Positions 9,408-17,766 of a stretch of 44,650 nucleotides of DNA are shown here, in pieces. The DNA is from an uncultured Faecalibacterium sp. (GTDB lineage Bacteria > Bacillota > Clostridia > Oscillospirales > Ruminococcaceae): positions 1-44,650 of the forward strand of contig CAKTCY010000010.1 in the NCBI GenBank assembly GCA_934540955.1, written 5' to 3'. Both the position numbers and the translations under genes were made by a program. Each line of letters begins with the position of its first letter. The stretch's first letter is position 1. The notes below the pieces were generated by a model that searched no databases, had not been told where the DNA came from, and worked only from the letters and a program-made list of their open reading frames with translations.

Positions 9408-11258
9408 TTACCGCGCAGCTTCATCCTGTCTGGCGTGGTTTTTCTGCTTATTCTCGTACATCCGTTGGTCGGCGATGTAGCGCACCTGCTGCACGTCCAC
9501 GCTTTCGGCGGGGTACAGGGCGTAGCCGCAGCTGGCACCCACGCTCACGCTGTTGCCGTCGATCTCGTAGGGCACAGCGATCATCTCACAGATCATGTTC
9601 ATCTTGCGGGCGCAGGTCTCCTGCTCCATCGGGCCGATCAACAGCAGAGCAAACTCGTCGCCGCCCAGACGGAAGGCATAGTCCCGGCTGCGGATGCAGC
9701 TCTGCAGCCGCTGGGCAACGCCCTTCAGCAGCTTATCGCCCACATCGTGGCCGTAGGTATCGTTGACCGGCTTAAAGCGATCCAAGTCCATATAGAACAG
9801 CGCAAAGGACTGGCTGTGCTGCTCCAGCACCGTCAGCACCTGATCGAAATAGCGCTTGTTCAGCAGGCCGGTCAGGCCATCGGTGTTGGCAAGGCTTTGC
9901 AGCAGATGCTGCTCGCCCATATCCTGCGTGATCATCATCATGCGGGTCAGGCGGTCGCCCTTCCATGCCATGGGCACCACTGTCATCATGAAAAATGCGC
10001 TTTTATCGCGGGCGGCGTACTCCAGCTTGAGGGAGTCGTTATCCGTTTTGATGAGCCTGCGCAGGTTTTCCGGCGCCAGCATCTGGGTAAGCTTGGCGTT
10101 TTCGCTGTCGGTCAGCACCACATACTTCCGCGACATCTGCTCCAGCAGCTGCCGGTAGGAGCCCTCCGTCGGGTACAGCGGTTCCCCGCGCCGCTCGTGG
10201 TACTGGTAATGGTCGCGGTCCAGATCACACACCGCATAGCACTCCACGATGCGTGTCATACCCGCAAACATCATGTCGCTTTTTTCCCGGCGGCGCTCCA
10301 GCTCCCGGCGGCGGTTGCGCTCGGCGTCATGCAGGATCTTTACCACGCCTGCCATGATCAGAAGCCCATGCAGCGTAATGACAAAGATGGTAGCCACCTG
10401 CACCCGGCGCATCCCGGCATCCACCACCCCGGTGGGCACGATGCCGATGATGCTCCAGTCCATGAGCCCCAGCGGCTGATAGATCAGGTAATATTTCTGC
10501 CCGTTCATTTTGTACAGCACGCAGCCCTCGCCGCCCTGCGGCAGGGTCTGCAACATGGTATCAAAGTAGGGCTGGTCCACCTTGGCGTTCTGGCGCAGAT
10601 AATCAAAAAGGTTCGTCATCTGCTCGGTGATCGCGGTCTTTGTCTCGGTGGAAAGCACGATATTGCCGTCTGAGCGCACGATATAGCAATCGCTCTGCCC
10701 CTCATAGACCATGCTGCCCAGCAGCTTTTCCAGCACGGCGTTATCGTAGCTGACCACCAGCGCCGTATAGGTGGTACCGTCCAGCTGCAAGGGCTGCTCC
10801 AAAGGGATGGCAAACAGGACCTTGCGGATGCCCTGACTGGAGGTATAACTGGAGATCACCGGTTCGTTTGCGGTATACAGCTTCTCAAAAGCCTCCTTCA
10901 TGTGCACCGCTGTGCCCTGCCGTCCGGCAGTGGTCCAGAACTCGCACTGCTCGTTGAACAGGTAAAAATCCGTGTACTGCCAGGTAGCCTTTTGGGCGAT
11001 ATACTCCTGCCACTGCTCCTCCTGCTCCCCCTTCTCCACAAGAGCGCTCAGGTAACTTTCCCAGTCGTTCAGGATATTCCAGTTGCGCTGGGCAAACATG
11101 GTAAAGGTCTTGGCAGACTGCCCATAGGTGGAAAGCAGGTTTGCCGTGCTTTCCTGATAGATCTGATCCTGCGTATAGACACCGTAAACAAGGATGCCGA
11201 CCAGCAGCACCAGCAGCATTCCCGCTATAAGCAGAATATTTTTTCGTTTCTGCTTCAT
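9408..11258 (-). CDS. Membrane-bound diguanylate cyclase (GGDEF)
   Basis: Makes cyclic di-GMP from two GTP. A first membrane helix (about residues 7-28) and a second (about 288-310) enclose an extracytoplasmic sensor region of Cache-like size. A PAS-like stretch follows, then a GGDEF domain starting LANTDGLTGLLN near 455. The active-site motif GGDEF is intact near 531, and an RSRD lies five residues before it, which is the inhibitory product-binding I-site. The ATG at 11258 is chosen because GGGGGAGA lies seven bases upstream; the 43 extra in-frame codons upstream look like leader RNA. A promoter 150 bases upstream gives a long structured leader. Confidence 0.93.
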   Translation of the reverse strand: MKQKRKNILLIAGMLLVLLVGILVYGVYTQDQIYQESTANLLSTYGQSAKTFTMFAQRNWNILNDWESYLSALVEKGEQEEQWQEYIAQKATWQYTDFYLFNEQCEFWTTAGRQGTAVHMKEAFEKLYTANEPVISSYTSSQGIRKVLFAIPLEQPLQLDGTTYTALVVSYDNAVLEKLLGSMVYEGQSDCYIVRSDGNIVLSTETKTAITEQMTNLFDYLRQNAKVDQPYFDTMLQTLPQGGEGCVLYKMNGQKYYLIYQPLGLMDWSIIGIVPTGVVDAGMRRVQVATIFVITLHGLLIMAGVVKILHDAERNRRRELERRREKSDMMFAGMTRIVECYAVCDLDRDHYQYHERRGEPLYPTEGSYRQLLEQMSRKYVVLTDSENAKLTQMLAPENLRRLIKTDNDSLKLEYAARDKSAFFMMTVVPMAWKGDRLTRMMMITQDMGEQHLLQSLANTDGLTGLLNKRYFDQVLTVLEQHSQSFALFYMDLDRFKPVNDTYGHDVGDKLLKGVAQRLQSCIRSRDYAFRLGGDEFALLLIGPMEQETCARKMNMICEMIAVPYEIDGNSVSVGASCGYALYPAESVDVQQVRYIADQRMYENKQKNHARQDEAAR

Positions 11259-11271
11259 AAATTTTCTCCCC

Positions 11272-11440
11272 CTGACTGCCCCGCAGCCAGACCCCTTCAC
11301 AATACGTTCTTTCAAAGGTATTATGCCAAAGCGCCGTGTGCAGCTTTTTGCAAAAAGTGCACAAGCGCCGCGTGTCGGCTCCCGCATAAACCGACACCAT
11401 TCCTAATAACATTATACCATTCTGCAAAAAAGCCTGTCAA
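11272..11440 (-). promoter_or_regulatory. Promoter and structured leader of the diguanylate cyclase gene
   Basis: TTGACA (complement of 11435-11440) and TATAAT (complement of 11411-11416) have an 18-base spacer. The transcript would then carry three hairpins. The first has the perfect arms GTGTCGG and CCGACAC (11372-11397). The second is a long hairpin at 11337-11363. The third is CTG.CTGC-GGGG-CAG.CAG at 11272-11290, ending next to the ribosome-binding site. It does not match the cyclic di-GMP riboswitch cores I know. Confidence 0.6.
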
Positions 11441-11516
11441 CACATCCCCGGGGCGATTCACGTCGTTTCAAGGGCGATTCACGCAGCTTTGCCCTGCTTT
11501 TGCCGCCTAAAAAGGC

Positions 11517-11568
11517 AAAAAGACCCGCAGGCCGCGCCTGAAGCTTCAGGGCCGCTGCGGGTCTTTTA
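11517..11568 (-). terminator. Terminator after tRNA-Leu(UAG)
   Basis: GACCCGCAG pairs with CTGCGGGTC, with an inner palindrome CCTGAAGCTTCAGG, and is followed on the minus strand by a T run. It starts three bases after the encoded CCA of the tRNA. Confidence 0.85.
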
Positions 11569-11570
11569 AC

Positions 11571-11653
11571 TGGTGCAGAAGAAGGGACTTGAACCCTCAC
11601 TCACAAGGAACTGGTGCCTAAAACCAGCGTGTCTGCCATTCCACCACTTCTGC
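11571..11653 (-). tRNA. tRNA-Leu, anticodon UAG
   Basis: The acceptor arms GCAGAAG and CTTCTGC pair, the CCA is encoded, the variable arm is long (class II), and GGGTTCAAGTCCC forms the T-arm. The anticodon stem CTGGT/ACCAG holds the loop TTTAGGC, giving UAG, which reads CUA and related leucine codons. Confidence 0.95.
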
Positions 11654-11658
11654 TCATA

Positions 11659-11690
11659 GAAAAAAGGCAAGTCAAAAACCGACTTGCCTT
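11659..11690 (-). terminator. Terminator between the two tRNA-Leu genes
   Basis: AAGGCAAGTC pairs with GACTTGCCTT around a seven-base loop, with a T run on the minus strand. It lies between the two tRNAs, so the distal one depends on read-through or its own signal. Confidence 0.75.
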
Positions 11691-11691
11691 C

Positions 11692-11775
11692 TGGTGCGAG
11701 GGAGGGGACTCGAACCCCCAAGGATAAACCACACGCACCTCAAACGTGCGCGTCTGCCAGTTCCGCCACCCTCGC
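11692..11775 (-). tRNA. tRNA-Leu, anticodon GAG
   Basis: The acceptor arms GCGAGGG and CCCTCGC pair, the CCA is encoded, and a long variable arm is present. The anticodon stem CACGT/GCGTG (one G-U pair) holds the loop TTGAGGT, giving GAG. Alternative loop registers would read as other amino acids but break the stem. Confidence 0.92.
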
Positions 11776-11837
11776 ATACCTGTTGTACAGTTCTCCGGTT
11801 TTTGAGGTAGAAAACCGTTGGTGCGGACTGCTTGCAT

Positions 11838-11866
11838 ATAGTAACACATTTCCGGCCATTCGTCAA
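11838..11866 (-). promoter_or_regulatory. Promoter of the tRNA-Leu pair
   Basis: TTGACG and TACTAT on the minus strand are 17 bases apart, about 60 bases upstream of tRNA-Leu(GAG). On the plus strand a TATAAT at 11909-11914 could serve the deacetylase gene but has no clear -35 box. Confidence 0.75.
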
Positions 11867-12023
11867 GTGGTTTCTTTGTTTCTCATAAGTTTTTTTAAGC
11901 TTCATATCTATAATAGCAGCGCAGCGCCCACGCAAGGGCAGCCCTGCGGGCAATTGCACAGGTCATTTGTACGCGGAAAACCCGCCTGCGGCGCTGCGCC
12001 CAGAGCAAAGGAGGGGTTTGTAT

Positions 12024-12875
12024 ATGAAGCAATTTGTGCGGCGCACCGGCGGGCGCATCGGGCTATGGGGCGGGCTGCTGGCGGCGGCGCTGGCAGCGTT
12101 TGCGGCGGGGTGGCTGGTGCCGGTACGCGCGCCGGTGGGCTGTAGGCTGAGCGAGCTGACCGCCGCGCCGGACCTCAGCCTCTTTTCCCCTGCCGCGCCA
12201 GCGGTGGCTACATCCGGTGCCGGTGCGCCCGCTGCCCTTTCCCTGCCGGAAAAATGGGTCTGCCTGACCTTTGACGATGGCCCCAGCAAGACCACCCCGG
12301 CTGTGCTGGCGGCACTGGATGCCGCCGGGGTGCACGGCACCTTTTTTGTGGTGGCCACCGGCTACAACGAAAAATATCTGCCCCTGCTCACGCAGGCCGC
12401 TGCCGCCGGGCACCAAATCGCGCTGCACTCTGCCTCCCACGAATACAGCGACATCTACCGCAGCAGCGCCGCCTACTGGAAGGACATTTCCCTGCTGAAG
12501 GAGCGCATTGCGCCCTATGTGGACGCAGAGAGCATCCGGTACCTGCGCTTTCCCGGCGGCAGCACCAACACCGTGAGCCGCCGCTACGGCGGCAAGGGGC
12601 TGATGCCGCAGCTGAAAACCGAGGTAGAGCAGCGCGGCTGGCAGTGGGTGGACTGGAACGTCTGCGCCGAGGACGCCGTGGGCGGGCACCCCAGTGCGGA
12701 TACCATCTACCGCAATGTGGTGCGGGAAACCGGCGAGCAGACCCATTGCGTGGTGCTGATGCACGACTCTGCCACCACCCGCACCACCGCCGAGGCGCTG
12801 CCGGATATCATCCGATGGTATACGAATAATGGCTACACCTTTTTGACCGTGGCCGAGGCGCTGCCGCTGGGGTAA
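12024..12875 (+). CDS. Polysaccharide deacetylase, NodB/CE4 family, membrane-anchored
   Basis: A predicted secreted or membrane-anchored deacetylase acting on N-acetylated glycans such as peptidoglycan. An N-terminal membrane helix (about residues 12-33) is followed by a low-complexity linker and a NodB domain. Motif 1 is TFDDGP near 82, the zinc motif is HSASH near 134, and motif 3 is RFPGGS near 174. The later VDWN and LMHDS motifs are also present. At 283 residues it matches sporulation and vegetative PdaA/PdaB-like enzymes in size; the substrate is not determined. AAAGGAGGGG precedes the ATG, and a longer in-frame start at 11967 lacks one. It converges with the MerR gene. Confidence 0.9.
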   Translation: MKQFVRRTGGRIGLWGGLLAAALAAFAAGWLVPVRAPVGCRLSELTAAPDLSLFSPAAPAVATSGAGAPAALSLPEKWVCLTFDDGPSKTTPAVLAALDAAGVHGTFFVVATGYNEKYLPLLTQAAAAGHQIALHSASHEYSDIYRSSAAYWKDISLLKERIAPYVDAESIRYLRFPGGSTNTVSRRYGGKGLMPQLKTEVEQRGWQWVDWNVCAEDAVGGHPSADTIYRNVVRETGEQTHCVVLMHDSATTRTTAEALPDIIRWYTNNGYTFLTVAEALPLG

Positions 12876-12881
12876 TGCGCC

Positions 12882-13727
12882 TTACAGCCATTTTTCAAAG
12901 CAGCGCCCCAGCAGCACCCCGGCAGAGACCAGCACCGCCAGCCAGAGCCAGCCTGCACCGCCGGTGACCACCCACCCTGCCGCCAGAATGGCGGCAAAGG
13001 TACACACCGGCGGCACTGCAACACGCAGGATGCGCAGCAGCTTTTCCCGCCGGGGCGGCAGTCCGGTGTCCAGCTGCTCGGGGTGCAGGGCATCGCAGCA
13101 GATCTCGTCCCGGTACTTGCCCGGGTTGCGGTAGGCCTTATACGCGATGCCGTCCAGCGAAAACTCCGGGTACATCCCCTCTTTGGTCAGGGTGAATTGC
13201 ATTCCCTTTTCCTCTGCATAGGCCTGCAACGCCGCTGCAAACTCCTGCGGGGTGTTGATGCTGCCCTGCGGGATAAAGAAGAAGTGCTTCTGATGCTGCA
13301 CCTGCGCCAGCGTGCAGTAATCCTGCACCCAGCCGGAGAAGAAGCCCTGCTGCGGGGCGGGGCTTTCCATGCGGGTCAGGCAGGCGTCCACGTCCAGCGT
13401 GTCCGTCTGCGGAGCCTGCCGAGCAAGGTCGGCGCAGAACTGCATGGCCGCTGCCAGCTGCGCCGCCTGCTGCTCCAGTACGGTCTGCTGGACTTGCAGT
13501 GCCTGCTGCAGGGGTTGCTCCCCATGCAGCACCGCCTTGATGGTAGGCAGCGGTACATCCAGCATCCGCAGCATACGGATGAGCTTGAGGGTACGGATAT
13601 CCTCGGCGGTGTAATCGCGGTAGTCATTGCCTTGCCTGCGCACCGGTGTGAGAAGCCCCTCTTTTTCATAAAAGCGGATGTTCGGGGCGGACACGCCGCT
13701 TTGCTCGGAAGCCTGTTTGATGTTCAT
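12882..13727 (-). CDS. MerR-family regulator with C-terminal membrane segments
   Basis: The N-terminal winged helix-turn-helix is typical of MerR (MNIKQASEQSGVSAPNIRFYEKEGLL). A dimerisation helix region follows (about 75-130), then an unrecognised middle domain with many aromatic residues (about 140-215). The protein ends in two hydrophobic stretches near 235-275 that look membrane-spanning. Such anchoring is unusual for a MerR protein, where the C-terminus normally binds an effector. GGAGGTGAAG precedes the ATG at 13727. Its promoter has the MerR operator layout, so it probably regulates itself. The effector is unknown. Confidence 0.85.
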   Translation of the reverse strand: MNIKQASEQSGVSAPNIRFYEKEGLLTPVRRQGNDYRDYTAEDIRTLKLIRMLRMLDVPLPTIKAVLHGEQPLQQALQVQQTVLEQQAAQLAAAMQFCADLARQAPQTDTLDVDACLTRMESPAPQQGFFSGWVQDYCTLAQVQHQKHFFFIPQGSINTPQEFAAALQAYAEEKGMQFTLTKEGMYPEFSLDGIAYKAYRNPGKYRDEICCDALHPEQLDTGLPPRREKLLRILRVAVPPVCTFAAILAAGWVVTGGAGWLWLAVLVSAGVLLGRCFEKWL

Positions 13728-13746
13728 TTGCTTCACCTCCGCCCTT

Positions 13747-13777
13747 ACATTACACCTTAAAGCCAGTTGAAGGTCAA
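13747..13777 (-). promoter_or_regulatory. MerR-type promoter and operator
   Basis: On the minus strand TTGACC is followed by the inverted repeat ACCTTCAA-5 bases-TTTAAGGT (13754-13774), which fills the spacer. The -10 could be TGTAAT (17-base spacer) or TAATGT (19-base spacer). A stretched spacer holding an inverted repeat is the usual MerR operator layout, so autoregulation is likely. Confidence 0.7.
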
Positions 13778-13865
13778 GGTTTTTGCAAAAAAACATGGAA
13801 ATAAAGGCTTCCCCAAGGGGGAAACCTTTTACTCCCGGTCAAGTTTCTAAAACTGATTTTCACAG

Positions 13866-13903
13866 TAAAAAGAGCCGCCGCACAAAAATGTGCAGACGGC
13901 TCT
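13866..13903 (-). terminator. Terminator after the M18 aminopeptidase gene
   Basis: AGAGCCG pairs with CGGCTCT, with an inner GCACA/TGTGC stem, followed by a T run on the minus strand. A second weaker hairpin, CTTCCCC/GGGGGAA, lies at about 13808-13826. Confidence 0.8.
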
Positions 13904-13957
13904 GTAAAAAGATACTTTTATTGCGTGTATGCCGCAGGCTGCGGCGCACGCATTTTT

Positions 13958-15361
13958 TTAGTCCGCAGACTGGCAGAACAGGCTGAAGGTGCGGTAAGCC
14001 ATGTACAGGTCGGTCTTATGGATGACCTCGAAGGGAGAGTGCATGGACAGCACGGGCACGCCGAGGTCCAGCACCTTGATGCCGCGGTTTGCCACATACT
14101 TGGCAATGGTGCCGCCGCCGCCCAGATCCAGACGGCCCATCTCGCCGATCTGCCATGCCACGTTGTTGGCATCCAGCATCCGGGTGATGTCGCCCACCAG
14201 CTCGGCGTTGGCATCGCTGGCAGAGCTCTTGCCGCGGCTGCCGGTATACTTGAAGATGGCAATGCCGCGGCCGGCGTAGGTGCCGTTCTGCTTCTCAAAG
14301 GCGCTTGCCCAGGAGGGGTCGAAGGCGGCGGTCACGTCCGCAGACAGGCACACGCTGTTGCGGAAGGCCAGAATGTCATCCTGACCGGCAGCGCGGCAGA
14401 GCAGCTGCATAAAGTGGAACACATACATGCTCTGCATACCGGTCACGCCGTCGGAGCCGATCTCTTCCTTATCGGTCAGCACGCAGATGGTGGTGTGCAC
14501 GGGGTCCTTGGTCTCGATCTCGGCCAGCAGTGCGGGGTAAGCATCCACGCGGTCGTCGTGGCCGTAGGCGCCGATCATGGAGCGGTCAAAGCCCACATCG
14601 CGTGCCTTGCTGGCGGGAACCACCTCGATCTCGGCGCGGGTGAAGTCGCGCTCGGTGATGCCGTATTTCTGGTTCAGCAGGATGAGGGTGTTCAGCTTGA
14701 CAGCCTCCTTGACGTCCTCTTCCTCCACGGCGTCAGAGCCAATGAGCACGTTCAGCTCCTCGCCCTTGATGCCCTCGCTGAGCTTGCGCTCGTTCTGCTC
14801 GGCACCCAGATGGGGCAGCAGGTCGGTGATACAGAACACGGGATCGTTCTCGTCCTCACCGATGGCAAAGCTGACGCTGGAGCCGTCGGCGCGGGTGAAC
14901 ACGCCGTGGATGGCCAGCGGGATGGTAGCCCACTGGTACTTGCGCACGCCGCCGTAGTAGTGGGTGCGGAAGTAGCTCATGTGGTCAGACTCGTACAGGG
15001 GATTGGGGCGCAGGTCCAGACGGGGGCAGTCGGTGTGGGCGATGACCAGACGGAAGCCCTCCTCATAGGGCTTCTGGCCGATGGTAGCCGCCACAACAGC
15101 CTTGTTCTCCTGAATGAAGTAGACCTTCTCGCCGGGGGCGTAGGCCTTTTTGGGCTCAAAGGCCTTGTAGCCGGCAGCCAGCAGCAGCTGCTCGCTGACA
15201 ACGGCAGCCTCGCGCTCGGTCTTGGCGCTGTCCATAAATTTCTTGTAGCCCTCAGCAAAGGCAGCAGCCTTTTCCTTTACGTCTGCCTGCTTGTCGGCAG
15301 CATATTCGGGGGTGTAGAGCAGCTTTTCGGCGTACTCTTTTGCAGTAAGTTTCTCGCTCAT
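13958..15361 (-). CDS. M18-family zinc aminopeptidase
   Basis: A cytosolic two-zinc aminopeptidase of the aspartyl/lysyl aminopeptidase I type. Metal and catalytic motifs are seen at IAHTDCPRLDL (H109, D111), TDKEEIGSDG near 297 and MHSPFE close to the C-terminus. The insert domain with TGSRGKSSASDANAE and the glycine-rich RLDLGGGGT are also family features. At 467 residues it is full length. GGAG lies 9 bases before the ATG. It starts 24 bases after the lytic transglycosylase gene and is the last gene of the minus-strand run before the terminator. Confidence 0.93.
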   Translation of the reverse strand: MSEKLTAKEYAEKLLYTPEYAADKQADVKEKAAAFAEGYKKFMDSAKTEREAAVVSEQLLLAAGYKAFEPKKAYAPGEKVYFIQENKAVVAATIGQKPYEEGFRLVIAHTDCPRLDLRPNPLYESDHMSYFRTHYYGGVRKYQWATIPLAIHGVFTRADGSSVSFAIGEDENDPVFCITDLLPHLGAEQNERKLSEGIKGEELNVLIGSDAVEEEDVKEAVKLNTLILLNQKYGITERDFTRAEIEVVPASKARDVGFDRSMIGAYGHDDRVDAYPALLAEIETKDPVHTTICVLTDKEEIGSDGVTGMQSMYVFHFMQLLCRAAGQDDILAFRNSVCLSADVTAAFDPSWASAFEKQNGTYAGRGIAIFKYTGSRGKSSASDANAELVGDITRMLDANNVAWQIGEMGRLDLGGGGTIAKYVANRGIKVLDLGVPVLSMHSPFEVIHKTDLYMAYRTFSLFCQSAD

Positions 15362-15385
15362 GATCTTTTGCTCCTTAACTTTTTA

Positions 15386-16051
15386 TCATTGACCTGCGTA
15401 CAGACGCTGATAGGTCTGGTAGCAGGCGGTGATCTTGTTGACGTAGTGGTGCATCTGGTTATAGGGGAAGCCCTGCAGCGTTTCTCCGTCGGCGGAGTGC
15501 TCCTCTATTTGCAGCAGCTGATCCACTGTGCCCCAGCCGCTGTGATAGGCCGCTGCCGCCGTGGATACATCGCCCTTGTAGCGCACCATACACAGGTGCA
15601 GGTAGTAGCACCCAAAGCGGATGGCCGTATCGGGGCTGTAGAGGTCGGCAAAGGTCAGCTGCTCGTCCCGGGCGATCTTGCTGCGCATCCAGAAAAAGGT
15701 CTCCTCGGTCATCTGCATCAGGCCACGGGCATCCACGCTGGAGGTAGCCTGCGGGTCAAAGCCGCTTTCGGTGCGGATAAAGGCATAGACTAAAAGCGGG
15801 TCCAACTCGTAGGCTGCTGCCCATTTTTCCACCAGCTGCTGGTACTTGCGGGGGTACAAAAACTGCTCTGCCCGGTTGCACAAAGGCGGCACCACGCACA
15901 CCGTAAGCACCACAGCCAAGCACAACGCAGCCAGCCGCAGCACCATCCGGCGGCGGCGCTGCTGTTTGCGGCGGCGCAGCTTTTCCCGCGCCGCGCGGCG
16001 CTCCCGGGCGGCTATGGGGTCGTAGGCTTTTTCGTAATTTTGTTCGTTCAA
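15386..16051 (-). CDS. Membrane-anchored lytic transglycosylase (SLT domain)
   Basis: A very basic cytoplasmic tail (residues 15-35, rich in Arg and Lys) precedes one membrane helix (about 36-55). A short SLT domain follows outside the cell. The catalytic Glu is E95 in TESGFDP, followed by the family pattern DARGLMQMT and a C-terminal AAAAYHSGWGTV. It should cut the glycan strand of peptidoglycan. The TTG at 16051 overlaps the coaE stop by four bases (TTGA), which favours this start by translational coupling; the upstream GAAGGGGG is rather distant. Confidence 0.85.
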   Translation of the reverse strand: MNEQNYEKAYDPIAARERRAAREKLRRRKQQRRRRMVLRLAALCLAVVLTVCVVPPLCNRAEQFLYPRKYQQLVEKWAAAYELDPLLVYAFIRTESGFDPQATSSVDARGLMQMTEETFFWMRSKIARDEQLTFADLYSPDTAIRFGCYYLHLCMVRYKGDVSTAAAAYHSGWGTVDQLLQIEEHSADGETLQGFPYNQMHHYVNKITACYQTYQRLYAGQ

Positions 16052-16665
16052 GGTGCTGCCGTCACGCCCCCTTCTGCCTGCAGCTGCACACACAGGCGGG
16101 CGGCTGCGGCTTGCAGCGCCTCCAGCCCGGCGTCGTTATGCAGGGTGTAGTCTGCCTGTGCGGTCAGGGTCTGTTCCGGGGTCTGGGCGTTCAGACGGCG
16201 GGCAGCCATCTCCGGCAAGATGCCGTCCCGTGCCACGATACGCGCCACGCTGGTCTCAAAGGGTGCGGTGACCACGCACAGGCGGTCGCACTCGGCCTGC
16301 GCCGCCGTGCCCACGATGACCGCACCGTCCAGCACAAAAAGGGGCGCGCCGGCGGCCTGCGCCGCCTGCTTTGCCGCCCGGATGCGTGCCACGATGGCGG
16401 GGTGGGTCAGACTGTCCAGCGCGGCCTTGCCCTCCGGGGTGGCAAAGGCGCGGTCAGCCAGCAGGCGGCGGTCCAGCGTGCCGTCCGGGCGAAGGATATC
16501 CCCGCCGAACCGCGCCGCAAGCTGCGGCAGCAGCGGCGAGCCGGGCAGCAAGATCTCCCGGCTGAGCTGGTCGGCATCGGCCAGCGGCACGCCGTGGGCG
16601 GCAAATACCGCCGTGACCGTGGACTTGCCGCAGCCGCTGCGCCCCGTGATGCCCAAGGTGATCAT
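16048..16665 (-). CDS. coaE: Dephospho-CoA kinase
   Basis: Catalyses the last step of coenzyme A synthesis, phosphorylating dephospho-CoA. The P-loop is GRSGCGKST at residues 8-16, followed by the family patterns VPLADADQLSRE, a SLTHP segment and VLDGAVIVGT. At 205 residues the length is usual. Its ATG overlaps the tsaC/sua5 stop (ATGA), and its own stop overlaps the next start. The three genes therefore form a translationally coupled run. Confidence 0.93.
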   Translation of the reverse strand: MITLGITGRSGCGKSTVTAVFAAHGVPLADADQLSREILLPGSPLLPQLAARFGGDILRPDGTLDRRLLADRAFATPEGKAALDSLTHPAIVARIRAAKQAAQAAGAPLFVLDGAVIVGTAAQAECDRLCVVTAPFETSVARIVARDGILPEMAARRLNAQTPEQTLTAQADYTLHNDAGLEALQAAAARLCVQLQAEGGVTAAP

Positions 16666-17696
16666 AGGTCGATCACCCGGAAGGCAGCAGCGCGGATGAG
16701 GCGGTTGTACACCGCCATGGACAGGCCGTCCTTCTGCGGGCAGCGGGCGTAGACCACGCCGTCGCCCTGCTCATCCAGCGCCCGCAGGGAGCGGAAGATG
16801 TGCTTTGCCTGATCGGCACCGTCCCCCTCGCGGCCGTATTCCACGCAGGGCACATCCAGCTTTGCGCTTTCGCCGGTAAAGCACAGGCAGCTGGGGTTCT
16901 CGTTTTTATGGGCGTCCACATAGGCCTTGAACTGCTCAAAGGTGCCGTTGAGCAACGTCACATCCGCCTTGGGGGCGTAGTGCTTGTACTTCATGCCCGG
17001 GCTGCGCACCACGGCACCCTCCGGCAGCTTTTCCAGAATGGCCTTGGACACCTCCACCTCTTCACCGAGGGCGCGCTCCAAGTCCTCCAGCGTGATGTGA
17101 CCGGGGCGGAACAGGGTGGGCTTCTCCCCCACCACCGACACCACGGTGCTCTCCACGCCCACATCGCACTCGCCGCCGTCCAAGATCAGCGGCAGGCGGC
17201 CGTCCATATCGGTGAACACGTCCTGCGCGTTGGTGGGGCTGGGCTTGCCGGAAAGGTTGGCGCTGGGGGCGGCAAAGGCACAGCCGCTCTGCTGGATGAC
17301 CGCCCGTGCCACCGGGTGGCTGGGCATCCGGATGCCCACAGTATCCAGCCCGGCGCAGCACTCATCTGCCACCTCCGGCCCGCGCGGCATGATGATGGTC
17401 AGCGGCCCGGGGCAGAAGGCTGCCATCAGCAGTTGGGCACGCTCCGGCACCTCGCTGACAAGACCCGGCAGCATCTCCGGCCCGGTGACGTGGACGATGA
17501 GGGGGTTATCCTGCGGGCGTCCCTTGGCTACAAAGATATTGCGCACCGCCGCGCCGTTGCGGGCATCGGCGGCAATGCCGTAGACCGTCTCGGTGGGCAG
17601 GGCTACAAGCTGCCCCTGCCGCAGCAGCTGTGCGGCCTCGGCTACGCCTGCTTCATCGGCAGGCAAAACTCTGGTTTTTATTTCCATACGAATCAT
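16662..17696 (-). CDS. L-threonylcarbamoyladenylate synthase (TsaC/Sua5 family)
   Basis: Makes threonylcarbamoyl-AMP for the t6A modification of ANN-decoding tRNAs. The YrdC-type domain carries LVALPTETVYGIAADA, KGRPQDNPLIVHV and FAAPSANLSGKPSPT. A C-terminal Sua5 domain (about 215-344) makes this the long form of 344 residues. The first ATG at 17696 (GAAAG upstream) is used; an internal ATG at 17687 is possible. It lies 70 bases downstream of prfA in the same direction, so a translation-linked operon is likely. Confidence 0.93.
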   Translation of the reverse strand: MIRMEIKTRVLPADEAGVAEAAQLLRQGQLVALPTETVYGIAADARNGAAVRNIFVAKGRPQDNPLIVHVTGPEMLPGLVSEVPERAQLLMAAFCPGPLTIIMPRGPEVADECCAGLDTVGIRMPSHPVARAVIQQSGCAFAAPSANLSGKPSPTNAQDVFTDMDGRLPLILDGGECDVGVESTVVSVVGEKPTLFRPGHITLEDLERALGEEVEVSKAILEKLPEGAVVRSPGMKYKHYAPKADVTLLNGTFEQFKAYVDAHKNENPSCLCFTGESAKLDVPCVEYGREGDGADQAKHIFRSLRALDEQGDGVVYARCPQKDGLSMAVYNRLIRAAAFRVIDL

Positions 17697-17766
17697 CGTT
17701 CTTTCTATCTGTAAAGTATGTTTGCTTGACAGCTATTTGGATGGTTTTGCACCCGCAAAGCCGGGG

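Noticed and set aside
11272..11440. Cyclic di-GMP riboswitch in the diguanylate cyclase leader
   Set aside because: The conserved core sequences of the known classes are not found and the hairpin layout differs.
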